From Calamus simplicifolius (Eukaryota; Streptophyta; Magnoliopsida; Arecales; Arecaceae), in the NCBI GenBank assembly GCA_900491605.1, contig UESW01004999.1, positions 312,028 to 376,027 on the forward strand: a DNA stretch of 64,000 bases, given 5' to 3'. Below, piece after piece: positions 32,141 through 42,800 of the stretch. Under the pieces are notes generated by a model, which had not been told where the DNA came from, did no database searches, and saw only the letters and a list, made by a program, of their open reading frames with translations. Position numbers and translations under genes: made by a program. The stretch's first letter is position 1, and each line of letters opens with the position of its first letter.

Positions 32141-35100
32141 TTATTGATTTCCGGTCAAATTATAAAACAAAAGAAAGAGAAAATACATATGAGCTCCCAA
32201 AGGGTCAAGACTTGGGATCAGACCCGGCGTCTCCTGCGGCAGCACCAGCGGGAGCGTCGCTTGGCCCCCCTCCTCGGCGGTATCCCGCCGGGATACCTCG
32301 GCGACGATGTCAACTCCCAGAATGGCTTCGAGATCGACGTCAAAAATTTCTCCATATTCGTCTTCCTCGGCCCCCGGAGTGCGTGTCTCATAATACTCGG
32401 CTTCCAAACAAGAAAGGTCCAGGTCAGGATAGGTCTGAGCAACCTTAGCCCGCGCCTCCTCTTCGCCGAGTTTGAATGCATCGGCGCAGGCTGTCCTGCG
32501 TTCGTTGGCAAACTCAGTAGAGTTCTTATACTCCTCCACCGCTGAAGAGGCCCGCGCGTTTGCCTCGGCTAATTGTTTCTCCAATTCGGAGATCCTTCGG
32601 TGCCTCGAGGCCGCCTCCTCTCCGAATGCCGCCAACCACTCCTGAAACTCCTGGCCCACCCTGTTCAACTGCAGACAAAAAGCCAAGTAAAGCGAAAGCC
32701 AAAAAACCAAAATGGGTAAAACAAATAGCGCCCTACCTGCTCATCCCGCCGGGCCAATTCACCATTCAGCACTTGAACCCTATTAAGAGCCCTAGACTTA
32801 GCCGATTGGTTTTGGCGAAGGCTCTCTTTTAGTTCGTCCACCCAGGACTGTGTGTCTCTAATTTCTTGACGGGCGAAGTCAAGCTCGTCAGATAGTCGGG
32901 CAGCTCGTTCATCCGACCACTTTAGCCGATCCTTTGTGTCGGCGAGCTCTTTATTCAGGCGGGTGAGGTGGTCCTGCTGCCGCCGACACCTATGCTCTTC
33001 TTCCTCGAGCCTTTTGCTCCAGTTGCCTTTATCTTTGGCATGGCTGGCTTTCAGCTGATCCCATCTCTTATCAAAGAACTGTTACATAGAGTTGACCTTG
33101 CTCTCATGCTCTGCCTTGGTCTGAGATAGCTCCAAACTGAGCTTCTCGGACTGCTCACGGAAGCCTTGAAGCTCACCGACCTGTGTAGCAAGTTGAGAGG
33201 CTCCTTCCCTCTCAACTGCAAGAACCCTGCGAGCCTCCTCGAGCTCCCTCTGAAGGACCACCAGGGCTCGGGAAAGTTTATCTGCATAATCCACCCTCTC
33301 CTTGAGGTGACCGATCTCCTGGCGGGCCCGAGCCCAAGCTCCAACAACCAGATGCAAGCGCCATTTCAGCGCTCTCATGATCAGGGCATTCTGCAAAAAG
33401 GATCACACACATAAAAATACAGTCGAACTAACCGACTAAAGACCCTACTTCGGTGTGGCAACTTACCCGAGACGCGTAATCCGTGGCAATCCTCGTAAGG
33501 GCAAAATTGTCGATCTCAGGGAGAAGAAAAGCCTCATTCGGCACCCCGGTGTACCTAAAGGCCATCTCGACAAGGTCCTCAGGATAATTCCCTCATGTCG
33601 AGGAACCCTCTCCCCCTTGGAACGCAGACCGCATCAAAGCAGAGAACTTGGCACTCACCTCCGGGTCACGTGAGTGGAAGTCTGTGCTTAGGGAGCCAAT
33701 CTGGGAACCTGCGACCCATGAGGCCCTCGGTTGGCCAGCCTCCTCCACCAGGGCCCTCATTTGAGAAGCCTCGGGCATTTCGCCTCTAGCAAGGGGAGCT
33801 CCGGTCCAAACATCCCCATCGCTCGACGGCTCCCCTCCTTCTCCTTCTTCCCCTCCATCTCCTTCCCCATCTTCTGCTTCTGCCTCCTCAAACATTCCCC
33901 CTGACAGACTCCTCGGGAACTTCGGCTTCTTCCGGGGCCCCCTGTGCCTCGGCGGAAGGCCCCTCACCAATGAGCACCCCGCGAGATTCGATCAATGGTT
34001 CGGCAGGTTCGACCACCCCTTCGTCGCCTGCTGGCTCTCCCGCCAGCAGCCCAGGCCGAAACTTGGCAGCCGTAACCACTTCTCCTGCTTCGAGCGAGGT
34101 GGAGGTCGCTCCCACCTCCGCTTGTAACCTCTCCGAGCTACCGGCCTCCAATGAGGGAGACCGAGCCGCCTCACCCGCGAGGGCCCCCAAGTGAATCAGC
34201 GTTGCTCCCTCGTCGTCATCGGACAAAACGACAACAGGTGGGGAGGAAATTTCAGCAGCCTCCTCCAAAATTCCTGCGACGTTCCGATCTTCGCCTCCAG
34301 ACAGCCCCTCCTCCGGCGCCAAAAGATCATGCGCCGCCGGAACTCCGGTACTTCCGGCCCGCGGCGACGAGGAGCGCCGATCATCACCGTCTTTCCTGAC
34401 CCCCCTAGGGCGGGAGCCGAAGGGGCAAGGCCTCTTCTCGGCTCGATGCTTACTGCTGGAGCCGGATCTCCTGCGGCGCTTTCCCAGCTCCTCCCTCATT
34501 TGGTTTGCGAGCGCCGACCTTTCGGCTGTAGGGCAATATGATTCGCCTGTTAGTTCGCACAAAAATCAAAAATGGAGCCGCATTAAGCTATCGGCCGCAA
34601 AGTAAAACTTACCGCGAGGATCGACGGGGCTCAATCCGGCCGCAAAGAGAGCGTCCTCCGATAGAAGGACACTGACCGGAAGCGCTCGACTACCGCGCAA
34701 CACGATCAAATCCCTTTTCTTCGACTCGGTTAACTCCGGATGCGCTTCCGGATCCTTTGCATACTGTCCCCACACCCGAGGGAATCCGAGCCGATATTCC
34801 CCTCGACTATGAAGAATCGCGACTTCCACTCCTTTATCGACGACGGATTATCAGAGATCATCTTGAATGATCTCCGGGGGCCGATGTAGGGCCACTCTGA
34901 GGCCCTCTCGGAGACCAGATTGAAACACACCCTGAACATCGGGAGGGTTGCGGTCACTCCAATACGGTTGCATAATGAGATGAACCCGATGAGGTTGCGC
35001 CAACTGTTGGGAGCTACCATGGTAAAGCATATATTGTAGAACTTCATCACCTCCCGCACCAGCAGATGAAGAGGAAACCTAAGGCCTGCCCTCAAACTTT

Positions 35101-35257
35101 CCTGGTAGCAGAACGCTCCGTCCCCCAATCCGGATGTTACCCTGTCCTTAGCCGTCGGAAGCGACAAGGTAACATCCTGGGGGATCTTATACAGACGGCG
35201 TATCCATTCCAGGTCCGCCAAGGTTACCTCCGAAGCCTGATCACTCAGACTCACCAT
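32141..35257 (-). CDS. Four-exon transposon-borne coiled-coil protein (putative gypsy-type transposase-like family)
   Basis: Exons by frame joining: 35257-34613, 34546-33467, 33390-32737 and 32669-32141. The start is the ATG at 35257 (MVSLSDQASEV); an in-frame stop lies upstream at 35290-35288. The N-terminal half (LADLEWIRRLYKIP, GFISLCNRIGVTATLPMF, EWPYIGPRR, EWKSRFFIV, YRLGFPRVWG) resembles the plant family annotated as putative gypsy-type transposon protein. An acidic, low-complexity middle follows, then long heptad-rich coiled coils (KERVDYADKLSRALVVLQRELEEA-type). The end has LEAEYYETRTP. Single-base breaks lie near 34811 and 33905 in G runs; in-frame stops are at about 33595 (TGA) and 33082 (TAA). 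Function is unknown; it is not a proven transposase. Confidence 0.7.
32670..32736 (-). other. Intron 3 of the minus-strand gene (67 bp)
   Basis: The donor GTAGGGCG follows GAGCAG and the acceptor TTTGTCTGCAG, after a T-rich tract, precedes TTGAACAGG. Removal joins LARRDEQ to LNRVGQEFQ in frame. Confidence 0.75.
33391..33466 (-). other. Intron 2 of the minus-strand gene (76 bp)
   Basis: The donor GTAAGTT follows GCGTCTCGG and the acceptor TTTTTGCAG precedes AATGCCCTG. Removal joins ATDYASR to NALIMRALKW. Confidence 0.75.
34547..34612 (-). other. Intron 1 of the minus-strand gene (66 bp)
   Basis: On the minus strand the donor GTAAGT follows CCTCGCG and the acceptor GAACTAACAG precedes GCGAATCATA. 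The CTAAC branch-like motif is very close to the AG. Removing it joins SPVDPR to GESYCPTAER in frame. Confidence 0.65.
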
Positions 35258-35278
35258 GTCTTCAATCGCAAGAGACAC

Positions 35279-35649
35279 TGAGCAAGATCACTGTGAAAAC
35301 GGAAAGACGAAGTTCTCTGAGGGAAGGCGAAAGAGCGCTTCAAATAGGGATGGCGCCGCCACGACTCCATTTTTCCCAAGGAAAACTGCCTCAGGATGAA
35401 GATGAGGCGTCTCAACCAAGGCATCTAGAACCACCACTACGGGCGACGTAAAAATCGAGATCTCCTACGTGGCGCTTCCCCAGTCGTTGCCTTCACCCCT
35501 AAGGAACGACGGATCCACCTCGAAAAGGCAAGACGGCCCCATGGCTTTAATTAGGGCATCATTGTGTAGGCTGTCAAATACGTGTCCCCCCGTTTGGATT
35601 GCACCACCTAAGTCTATACTCCCTACGCCCGAACCTACGCTTCGAATTA
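35279..35649. other. Region between the minus-strand gene and the LTR
   Basis: No coding sequence was recognised. It would hold the minus-strand gene's promoter and leader, but no clear TATA box was found. Confidence 0.5.
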
Positions 35650-35664
35650 GGGAGTGGGGGGCAT
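35650..35664 (+). other. Polypurine tract before the right arm
   Basis: AGGGAGTGGGGGGCA precedes TGTGTTGAAGG. A purine run next to TGTTG is the normal 3' LTR junction of a plus-strand retroelement. Confidence 0.65.
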
Positions 35665-35789
35665 GTGTTGAAGGATAAAATCGCCATTGCGTTGATAACC
35701 GTGCGAAGGGGCTAAGATCAACCCCATCCCCCCGCCCGCTACATTACGCCCATGAAGAACGAGCTGACTAATGTGGTCCAACGGGCTGA

Positions 35790-36010
35790 GCAACCCATAG
35801 CTCGGTTCCCCCGAGCTATCCATAGCTCAGTTCTCCCGGAGCGACCCATAGCTCGGCTTCCCAGAGCTACACATAGCTCGATTTCTCCGCGCTACCCATA
35901 GCTCGACTTTTCCGAGCTACACATAGCTCGATTTCCTCGAGCTACCCATAGCTCGGCTTCCCCGAGCCACACCCAGATCGATTTCCCCGAGCTAACCCAT
36001 AGCTCGGCTT
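35790..36010. repeat. Tandem hairpin repeats in the right arm U3
   Basis: About nine units of CCATAGCTCGGCTTCCCCGAGCTA type, each an imperfect or perfect stem of about 7 bp. They are the inverted counterpart of 31310-31490. Confidence 0.85.
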
Positions 36011-36310
36011 CCCCGAGCCAATCCATGGCTTGACACACACCTCCGTGGAACCCGACGCGGGAGAGCCCAGGCCTAGCATAACAGAATCCCAAACAAAGAA
36101 TCATATCGAGGAGTGGTCTAGGATCTAGAATAACTGCCTAGTACCTATGCATTCATCAGATCTCGGGCCATCAAAGAGCTCTCTTAGTCATCGATCCTTC
36201 AACGAACAAGATACGGATCCCACCGGCCTTACAACAGCTTGATTCGAATCATTTCCGTATCCTAACAACCTTCGAACCTTCCAGAAGGCGCTCAAGATTC
36301 AGGTGATTGC

Positions 36311-36320
36311 CTATAAATAT
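36311..36320 (+). promoter_or_regulatory. TATA box in the right arm, pointing toward the GT47 gene
   Basis: CTATAAATAT in GATTGCCTATAAATATGAC. It faces rightward, about 1.8 kb upstream of the GT47 start codon, and could give read-through transcription toward it. Confidence 0.6.
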
Positions 36321-36641
36321 GACATTCCCAGATTCTCTCAGGTATGCGCTCACAGCTCCTGGCTTACTCTCACACTCACTCACTCTTTTTCACCTTCACT
36401 GCTCGTCGGCACTTTCCCAGAGCTTCCGGCCATCCCTGGAGGGACTTCCCAGAGAGATCCTTCTCCTTATTTCTGTTGATCGTCGATCCCTACTGACTTG
36501 AGCATCGGAGAGTCTTCCGCGGAGGGCTACCCCCAACGCCTCTTGCGTGAGGACTTCTATGCACGTCCGTTCGGGAGAAAGTCCAGATCAAAAGATTGAC
36601 CGCGCTCGAGTCGAAGAACAGATTCAGATAGCAACAACTAA

Positions 36642-37395
36642 TATAATCATTTGCTTAAAAAAAATCCCCTCTAAGTAATAGCAGCCCCGCCAACAACCAT
36701 TACGGCGTGGATCCCACGTTGCTCGGAAAACACCTGTCCGGTGATTGCAGTCGTATAGACCACGCACGGCCACCCGCTCATCATGCCCCAATTAGTCGTC
36801 TCCGGCCACCAACTGCACCCTAAATTCAGCGTTAGAACGACCCACTCCCCGACACAAAAGTCATTATGTACTAAAATAATCCCACATCACCGTGTTATGA
36901 ACTTATAATTACGCCCGTCGCCCAAACGATGTCGTCCTTGCCGCCTTCGATTTGGACTTCGACTTATATAATTTTATGATCTTGTTATATATATATAAAA
37001 AAATTTCACCGACGCGCGTTGAGAAATAACGGAGTGGCGACGTGCCAGGAAATTATTGGCTGGCATTGTTTTTCTTCGCAAACGACGAATCCGATTAAAG
37101 CGTGGCCTGTCTGCCGCTCTGCTGACCCGCACAGCCCCCATACGCGGCTTAACCGCCACGTCTTTATTTCCCGCCGTTGGGAGCCGAATGGTGCCATTAA
37201 TGACGTAATTATGTCGAAATTTGGGGGCCTTTCCTTGGAGTTAGGTTATTTTTAAGAAGTGGAAAAAGAGGACGGTGACGTCATCGGCGGAGGGAAGACC
37301 GACGCGTCAGCGGACGATCCGACGTGGCACGGAGGGCCACCGGCTACCGACGGAAGGAAAGACCGGCGCAGCGTTCTAGAGTACGCCGGGGCGTC
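36642..37395 (+). promoter_or_regulatory. Upstream region of the GT47 gene
   Basis: Unique sequence, GC-rich from about 37020, with several ACGT-core motifs (TGACGTAATTATG at 37201, GTGACGTCATC at 37274, CGACGTGGCACG at 37319). These are typical bZIP-type binding words. No ORF is credible here. Confidence 0.45.
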
Positions 37396-37401
37396 AATTC
37401 T

Positions 37402-37409
37402 CTATTTAT
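37402..37409 (+). promoter_or_regulatory. TATA-like box of the GT47 gene
   Basis: CTATTTATGG just before a short spacer and a GA repeat. The ACGT motifs lie within 200 bp upstream. The transcription start would be near 37435. Confidence 0.5.
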
Positions 37410-37459
37410 GGGGGAGTTCGCGACACCTGCCCATCTTTCCTCTGAGACCGCGCCTCTCT

Positions 37460-37464
<5 letters not shown>

Positions 37465-37494
<30 letters not shown>
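37465..37494. repeat. (GA)15 microsatellite in the presumed 5' leader
   Basis: An uninterrupted AG repeat of 30 bp, about 60 bp after the TATA-like box. GA repeats are common in plant core promoters and leaders. Confidence 0.9.
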
Positions 37495-37503
<9 letters not shown>

Positions 37504-37509
37504 CGTCCG

Positions 37510-38138
37510 GCGTGATTCCTCCGTGAGTTTTACGCTCTCCCACTCCCTCGCGGATATTTTCTTCTCTTCTTTCGTTACAAAGATCTGGTTTTTACTTCAT
37601 TTCTCGGCTTGATTCCATTGAAAAAGAATATATTTTTTTTGCTAGTTGATTACTTCATTCGAATTCTCCTGCTTTTGATGTCTGCCTCACCGGTTGCGAT
37701 TAGGTTTAGGGTTCGTTTCTGGTGGCTGCGATTTGAGGCATGGTTAGGGTTTTATAGGGGCATTTGATGATTTTTAGCTGTTTGCAGGTTCTGGGGACGA
37801 GGTGGGGTCTGGGCTCCGTTATCTTGCCAGTGATGGGATTCTAAATGATGATTAGGGATTAGGGTGATTCTATATTTTGGATTTAGTCATCAAGTTTTGA
37901 TTTTGAGAAGAGTTGGCCTTTATAATTGGTAGAGGCGACATTATTTCCTTCACTTTGGCTGTGGTTGATTTTCAGAATTCGTGATATTTTGGTTGAGATT
38001 TAGGGTTAGGGTTTCACTGGAAAATCGATTGGATCAAAGGCCAATTTGAAGTTGTTGCTTACATCTGACGAGAATTGAGTAGTCACTGGTGGAGGCAGAC
38101 CTTTTTTTTTTTTATTCCAATCTGACGGTTAGAATCCC
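37510..38138 (+). other. Presumed 5' leader of the GT47 gene, possibly with an intron
   Basis: A T-rich stretch with GATTAGGTTTAGGGTTCG and candidate splice sites (GTGAGTTTT at 37521; TGTTTGCAG at 37781-37789). It ends in a poly-T run (38102-38113) 25 bp before the ATG. Exact splicing cannot be read from the sequence. Confidence 0.4.
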
Positions 38139-39816
38139 ATGAGACGGCGCCCGTCCACAGCCAGTCACCACGAGGAGATGGAGAAGACCAATGGCAAACA
38201 CCCGCCGTCCCGGCTCTGCTTCTTAGCCGCGTTATCTGCCATGTTCTGGGTCTTGATCTTCTACTTCCATTTTGCCGTGCTCAGCAAAAATCCCATCGAT
38301 CCACCGGCACAACCTGACCACTTCCAATCCGTCTCATCCAATGCCCAACAAATATCTAAGGACAACCATCCAGCGCCCAAGAATTACCCCTTCTCCCGCG
38401 CCCTCAGGACCCTCGAGAACAAGAGCGACCCTTGTGGTGGGAGGTACATCTATGTCCATGACCTCCCTTCCAGATTCAATGGTGACATGCTTAAAGATTG
38501 CAGAAAGTTGAGTCTTTGGACCAACATGTGCAAGTTCATGTCGAATGCTGGCATGGGCCCGCCCCTTGAGAATGTGAACGGGGTGTTCTCGAACACCGGG
38601 TGGTATGCCACCAACCAATTCGCAGTAGATGTGATCTTCAACAACCGGATGAAGCAGTATGAGTGCTTAACCAAAGATTCCTCCATTGCAGCTGCCATCT
38701 TTGTGCCTTTCTATGCTGGTTTTGACATTGCACGGTATCTTTGGGGTTATAACATATCGGTCAGGGATGCTGCCTCTCTGATCTGGTGGACTGGCTCATG
38801 AAGAGGCCAGAGTGGAGCGTGATGGGTGGGAGGGACCACTTCCTGGTGGCGGGGAGGATCACATGGGATTTTAGGAGACTGACAGATTCTGATTTAGATT
38901 GGGGGAACAAGCTTCTCTTCTTACCAGCCGCCAAGAACATGTCTATGCTTGTTGTGGAGTCGAGCCCCTGGAATGCAAATGATTTTGGGATACCATACCC
39001 TACTTATTTTCACCCAGCGAAGGATGCTGATGTTTTTGTTTGGCAGGATCGAATGAGGAAGTTAGAGCGGAAGTATCTTTTCTCCTTTGCAGGGGCACCA
39101 CGCCCTGATAACCCAAAATCAATCAGAGGACAGATCATCGACCAGTGCAAGAAGTCTAAGGTTGGTAAATTGTTGGAATGTGATTTCGGGGAGAGCAAAT
39201 GCCACTCTCCCAGCAGCATAATGCAGATGTTCCAGAGCTCTTTGTTCTGCTTGCAGCCTCAGGGGATTCTTATACAAGGAGATCAGCTTTTGACTCGATG
39301 TTAGCCGGATGCATCCCTGTTTTCTTCCATCCTGGGTCCGCTTATACCCAATACACCTGGCATCTTCCAAGAAATTACTCAAAGTATTCAGTCTTCATCC
39401 CAGAAGATGACATTCGTAAGAGGAATGTTAGCATTGAAGAAAGATTGAAGCAAATTCCTCTAGATGTTGTGAATGATATGAGAGAGGAGGTCATAAATCT
39501 CATACCACAGCTGATATATGCGGATCCCAGGTCAAAATTGGAGACTCTTAAGGATGCTTTTGATGTGGCTGTACAGGCAATTATTGACAAAGTTACAACA
39601 TTGAGGAGGGATATAATTGAGGATCGTGAAGATAAGGACTTCATCGAGGAGAACAGTTGGAAGTATGCTTTGTTAGAGGAAGGTCAGCGGACAGTTGGAC
39701 CACATGAATGGGATCCATTCTTTTCCAAACCTAAGGATGGTAATGGAGATTCTAGAAGTTCATCTGCCGAAGCTGCTAAAAAATCATGGAAGAATGAGCA
39801 AAGGAGTCAATCTTGA
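38139..39816 (+). CDS. GT47 exostosin-family glycosyltransferase, MUR3/KATAMARI1-like
   Basis: Probable Golgi type II membrane enzyme that adds a sugar (galactose in xyloglucan for the MUR3 group) to a cell-wall polysaccharide. The N-terminus is short and cytosolic; a membrane segment spans residues 26-48 (LCFLAALSAMFWVLIFYF). The exostosin domain starts near residue 97 (CGGRYIYVHDLPSRFN). It continues through NTGWYATNQF, FVPFYAGFD, GRDHFLVAGRITWDFRR, YPTYFHP, FSFAGAPRP, FCLQPQG, SYTRRSAFDSMLAGCIPVFF and WDPFFSKP. Two breaks, near 38779 and 39262-39265, are each healed by one extra base (CTCTTGATC and CAGGGGGAT), giving about 559 residues in one exon. The sites fall inside highly conserved sequence, so assembly error is likely. 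The exact acceptor sugar is not provable here. Confidence 0.9.
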
Positions 39817-42800
39817 CCTATATGCTAGGTTTACTCAGAAAAAGGGCTAAGAGATCATTTTGATCCATCATCAGATTATTGTTGTTTTGAAGGTATTTCA
39901 GTGCAGGCACATCACTGAGATTTTGCTGAGGGTCATGGACCTACCAATTCTGATCATGACCACATGGAGCATGTTTGATGAATTTGTCTAAATTTTGAAA
40001 GATATCATGCCTATGACAGTATTTGGAATTAAGTGGTAGGCACCCGATGTTTTTTACCCCTATATGTCATTTTTTTTAATGTAGTTTTGGAATTCTATCC
40101 ATTATGGCATTTGCTCAATAATTCTGTATAACTCTTACCTTACATATTTTACAGAGACAGGAATACTGTTATTGTATCTTTCTTCTCCATTTTAATCTAG
40201 TCAGATCAGATCAGAAATCTAGTGAGTCAATGAAGTTCTTGCCCCAAGCTGCTCCTATACATTGTGGATTTTTTTTTTCATTTTAATAATATTTAATATA
40301 TATATATTAGATGCAAAATGTAATGAGCTTCAGAAATTTGATACTTAATATAATTAGTTTGTGTACCATGTGTCATGGAGGTGGAAAGTCTCATGATTTT
40401 TTACTTTTTAAGAAAGAAGGGAATAGAAGTGTGATGCTAATCTAATATCATTGCAATTGCTTGCAATTTATAGTCCTTGCAGTTGCCAAAAGTATTGTGA
40501 GCCTTAATATAATGCAATTGCCATAATTTAACGTTAATATGTAAACAAAAGTTTTCATATTTTGAAAAAACTAAGTTCAACATTTGCTACTATAGTTATT
40601 TACAATGAAATGTTGGTTTAATCTACACTTATCTTCCCTCAGGATGTTTTTTAAATTGAGAATTGTGATACACAGATTGGAATTTCTTGTTATAAAATGA
40701 CTGATCTCAGTTTCAGTCTTGGTGATGGACAAGAATTTTATTCATGCAAAGAACATTAGTGGACAAGCTCGCATGCGTCCTCATATAAAGCTCAAATATA
40801 TATTTCATATATGTTTTGTATGTGTGTGATTCCATGAGTGCAATGGATTGTTGCTTATGGTATACAATGAAGTTGACTGAGTACAATGAAGTGTGCAGTT
40901 GCCTAACATCATTGGTCTTTGTCCTTCTTTGGCCTCAAGAGAATTTTCTACCCAGAAACTGCTGGAACTATTTGGTCTTGATTTCATATTCTGCAAAAAT
41001 TGCTGGAATTTCACCAGGACTACGTTCATTTGCACTTTGCATTTGTCATTCTTTATTTCGTTTTCCTTTAGCTGAAGAGTGATGTTGAATCCTGGTTCTA
41101 GCTCTTTCATTCGGTAAAGATGAAAATGGCAAGGATGGGAGTTAATTATTTCTGTACATTTTGAAGCTTTGAGATAGTAGTGATGTTTTTGGGACATTTG
41201 TTGCAACATTTCTTTCATTGCTTGCTTTGGGAACTAATCCTAGTTCCATGTGTATATAATAGCATAATTTATCATTTCCTCTCAGTGTATCTTCACTGTC
41301 TAGGAAGGGAAGATTTTCCCTTTAAGATGGAAAAAAAAGAAGATAGAGGAGATATTGCATGTTCTATGTCTTATTTATGAGTCATTTGATTATTTTCATT
41401 TTGCTTATGTCTAGCGACCTATGTCTGCTTGTGTACCATGTTACATTAATTCTCTGTTTTTGTCAAAAGTAACGTGGAGCTTTGTGGTGCATTAACTCAG
41501 CCTTGTCTGAGGTTTCTGAATACATGCTGATCTACACATTGATTTGGCTTTTTTACAAGAATGAATGATGAAGCACTAATTTGAGTGAAATATATGTACT
41601 CAGGGGCCCTCTCTTAAGCGACCAGAAGATGTCTGGAAAGCAAATAAAGAAATTGCCTATTGCATCTAGAAGGAAAAGGCTTGTGACACAATTTTTTTCT
41701 CTTTTTCTGCATATTGTGTATTGAACTTGTCAATTTCTCAATGCTCACAAGATCTGTATGGTTTGTATGAGCCCATTCTCTTACCTGGTTGATAACTTGT
41801 TCAGCAGGCTGCTATCATGGAAGTTACCTAGGTTAGCTGCTCTTCTGGGGCACTTGTTTACTGCTTGCAGTTTCCTGTTTTCAAACTCATCTGATTTGTT
41901 CTAGACTAAATTATGAAATCATTCAATGTGTTATGAAACCCTACCATGTGTTCGGTTGTAATCCTTGCATCCTGATAATTGATAAAAAGACTTGAGTGCT
42001 TATATTCTTTTCTTCCCCTCTATGTTATTCATTGCTTCTTTTTCTTTTGCATGATAATCATTCCCAGGTTGTGCTCCTTTTAAATGGTGCCGATACATTA
42101 TTTTCTTATCCCTCATCTTCTCTCTTTTCTTTTCTTTTCTTTTTTTTTTTTTCAATTTTTGGCATAAGCTCACCCTCTTCGCTAATCATTATAGCGTATG
42201 AACACTCCAACTGCATTTTGTGATAGAAAAATGTTGTTAAACATACTTGCAGTGGTATCCTTTTATATGATAAGAAGGCGAGTGCTTGCCTTTGTAATTC
42301 ACTTTTTCTTTACGGATGCGTTATGGAATCTTCCTCTGAGAAGCTGGAGAGGATGCATTGCTATTTTGCCTATTTTGATGGAGTAGCAGGCACTGGTATC
42401 ATTGTTAAATAATGTCATTGCCTGAAAAAGTTGCTAGTTTGTAATTGTAACCTTATTTGAATAAGATCATCTCTTTAGAAATCAAAAGAATGAGGAAAGA
42501 AGACATCAATAATCCTTGAATATCCAAGAACCTTGGCCTTTGCTTGTAACAGGAATAAACATTTGTGCATGCTATTATGAAGTAAAAGTGCTTGCCAGTT
42601 GGACAGCTCCATACTAGAGTCTAAAGAAGATGATTGTCATTGTGGTTTTATTGTTTTCAATTTTCAAGCAAATGAATCGAAATGATTGGTGAACAAGTTT
42701 GCTTTGTCTTATTAGAGTTAAATCTATAATGAGATATTTAAAGTTTCACAATTGGATATTTTGGCGGTCACATAAAACTGCTCTGGGTTTGCGTGCCTGT

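Larger units (their letters stand above)
30692..36636. mobile_element. 5.9 kb element with inverted LTR-like arms and a minus-strand gene
   Basis: The left end starts TGTTGCCACC and the right end finishes ATAGCAACA, with ACTAG (30687-30691) and ACTAA (36637-36641) as near-matching 5-bp flanks. The outer arms (30692 to about 31490, and about 35800-36636) are the same sequence in opposite orientation. A polypurine tract plus TGTTGAAGG at 35650-35667 defines the right arm as a plus-strand 3' LTR of about 970 bp. Between the arms lie a minisatellite and a spliced minus-strand gene. Antisense extra genes and tandem repeats near the 3' LTR are known from Tat-lineage Gypsy elements, which is the best guess for its origin. 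Confidence 0.65.
35667..36636 (+). repeat. Right arm: 3' LTR-like repeat, about 970 bp
   Basis: TGTTGAAGGATAAA...ATAGCAACA has matching TGTTG/CAACA ends. It contains hairpin repeats (35790-36010), a TATA box (36311-36320) and a leader with ACTCACACTCACTCACTC-like sequence. Its outer 830 bp is the inverted match of 30692-31490. Confidence 0.75.

Noticed and set aside
30692..36636. Class II DNA transposon with long terminal inverted repeats (Mutator-like)
   Set aside because: The ends are TG...CA, the flank match is 5 bp rather than 8-11 bp, and a polypurine tract adjoins the right arm, all of which favour an LTR element that was rearranged. Not fully excluded.
38779..39265. GT47 gene interpreted as having introns at its two breaks
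   Set aside because: There is no extra sequence at either break; one added base restores perfect conserved sequence, so no intron is possible.
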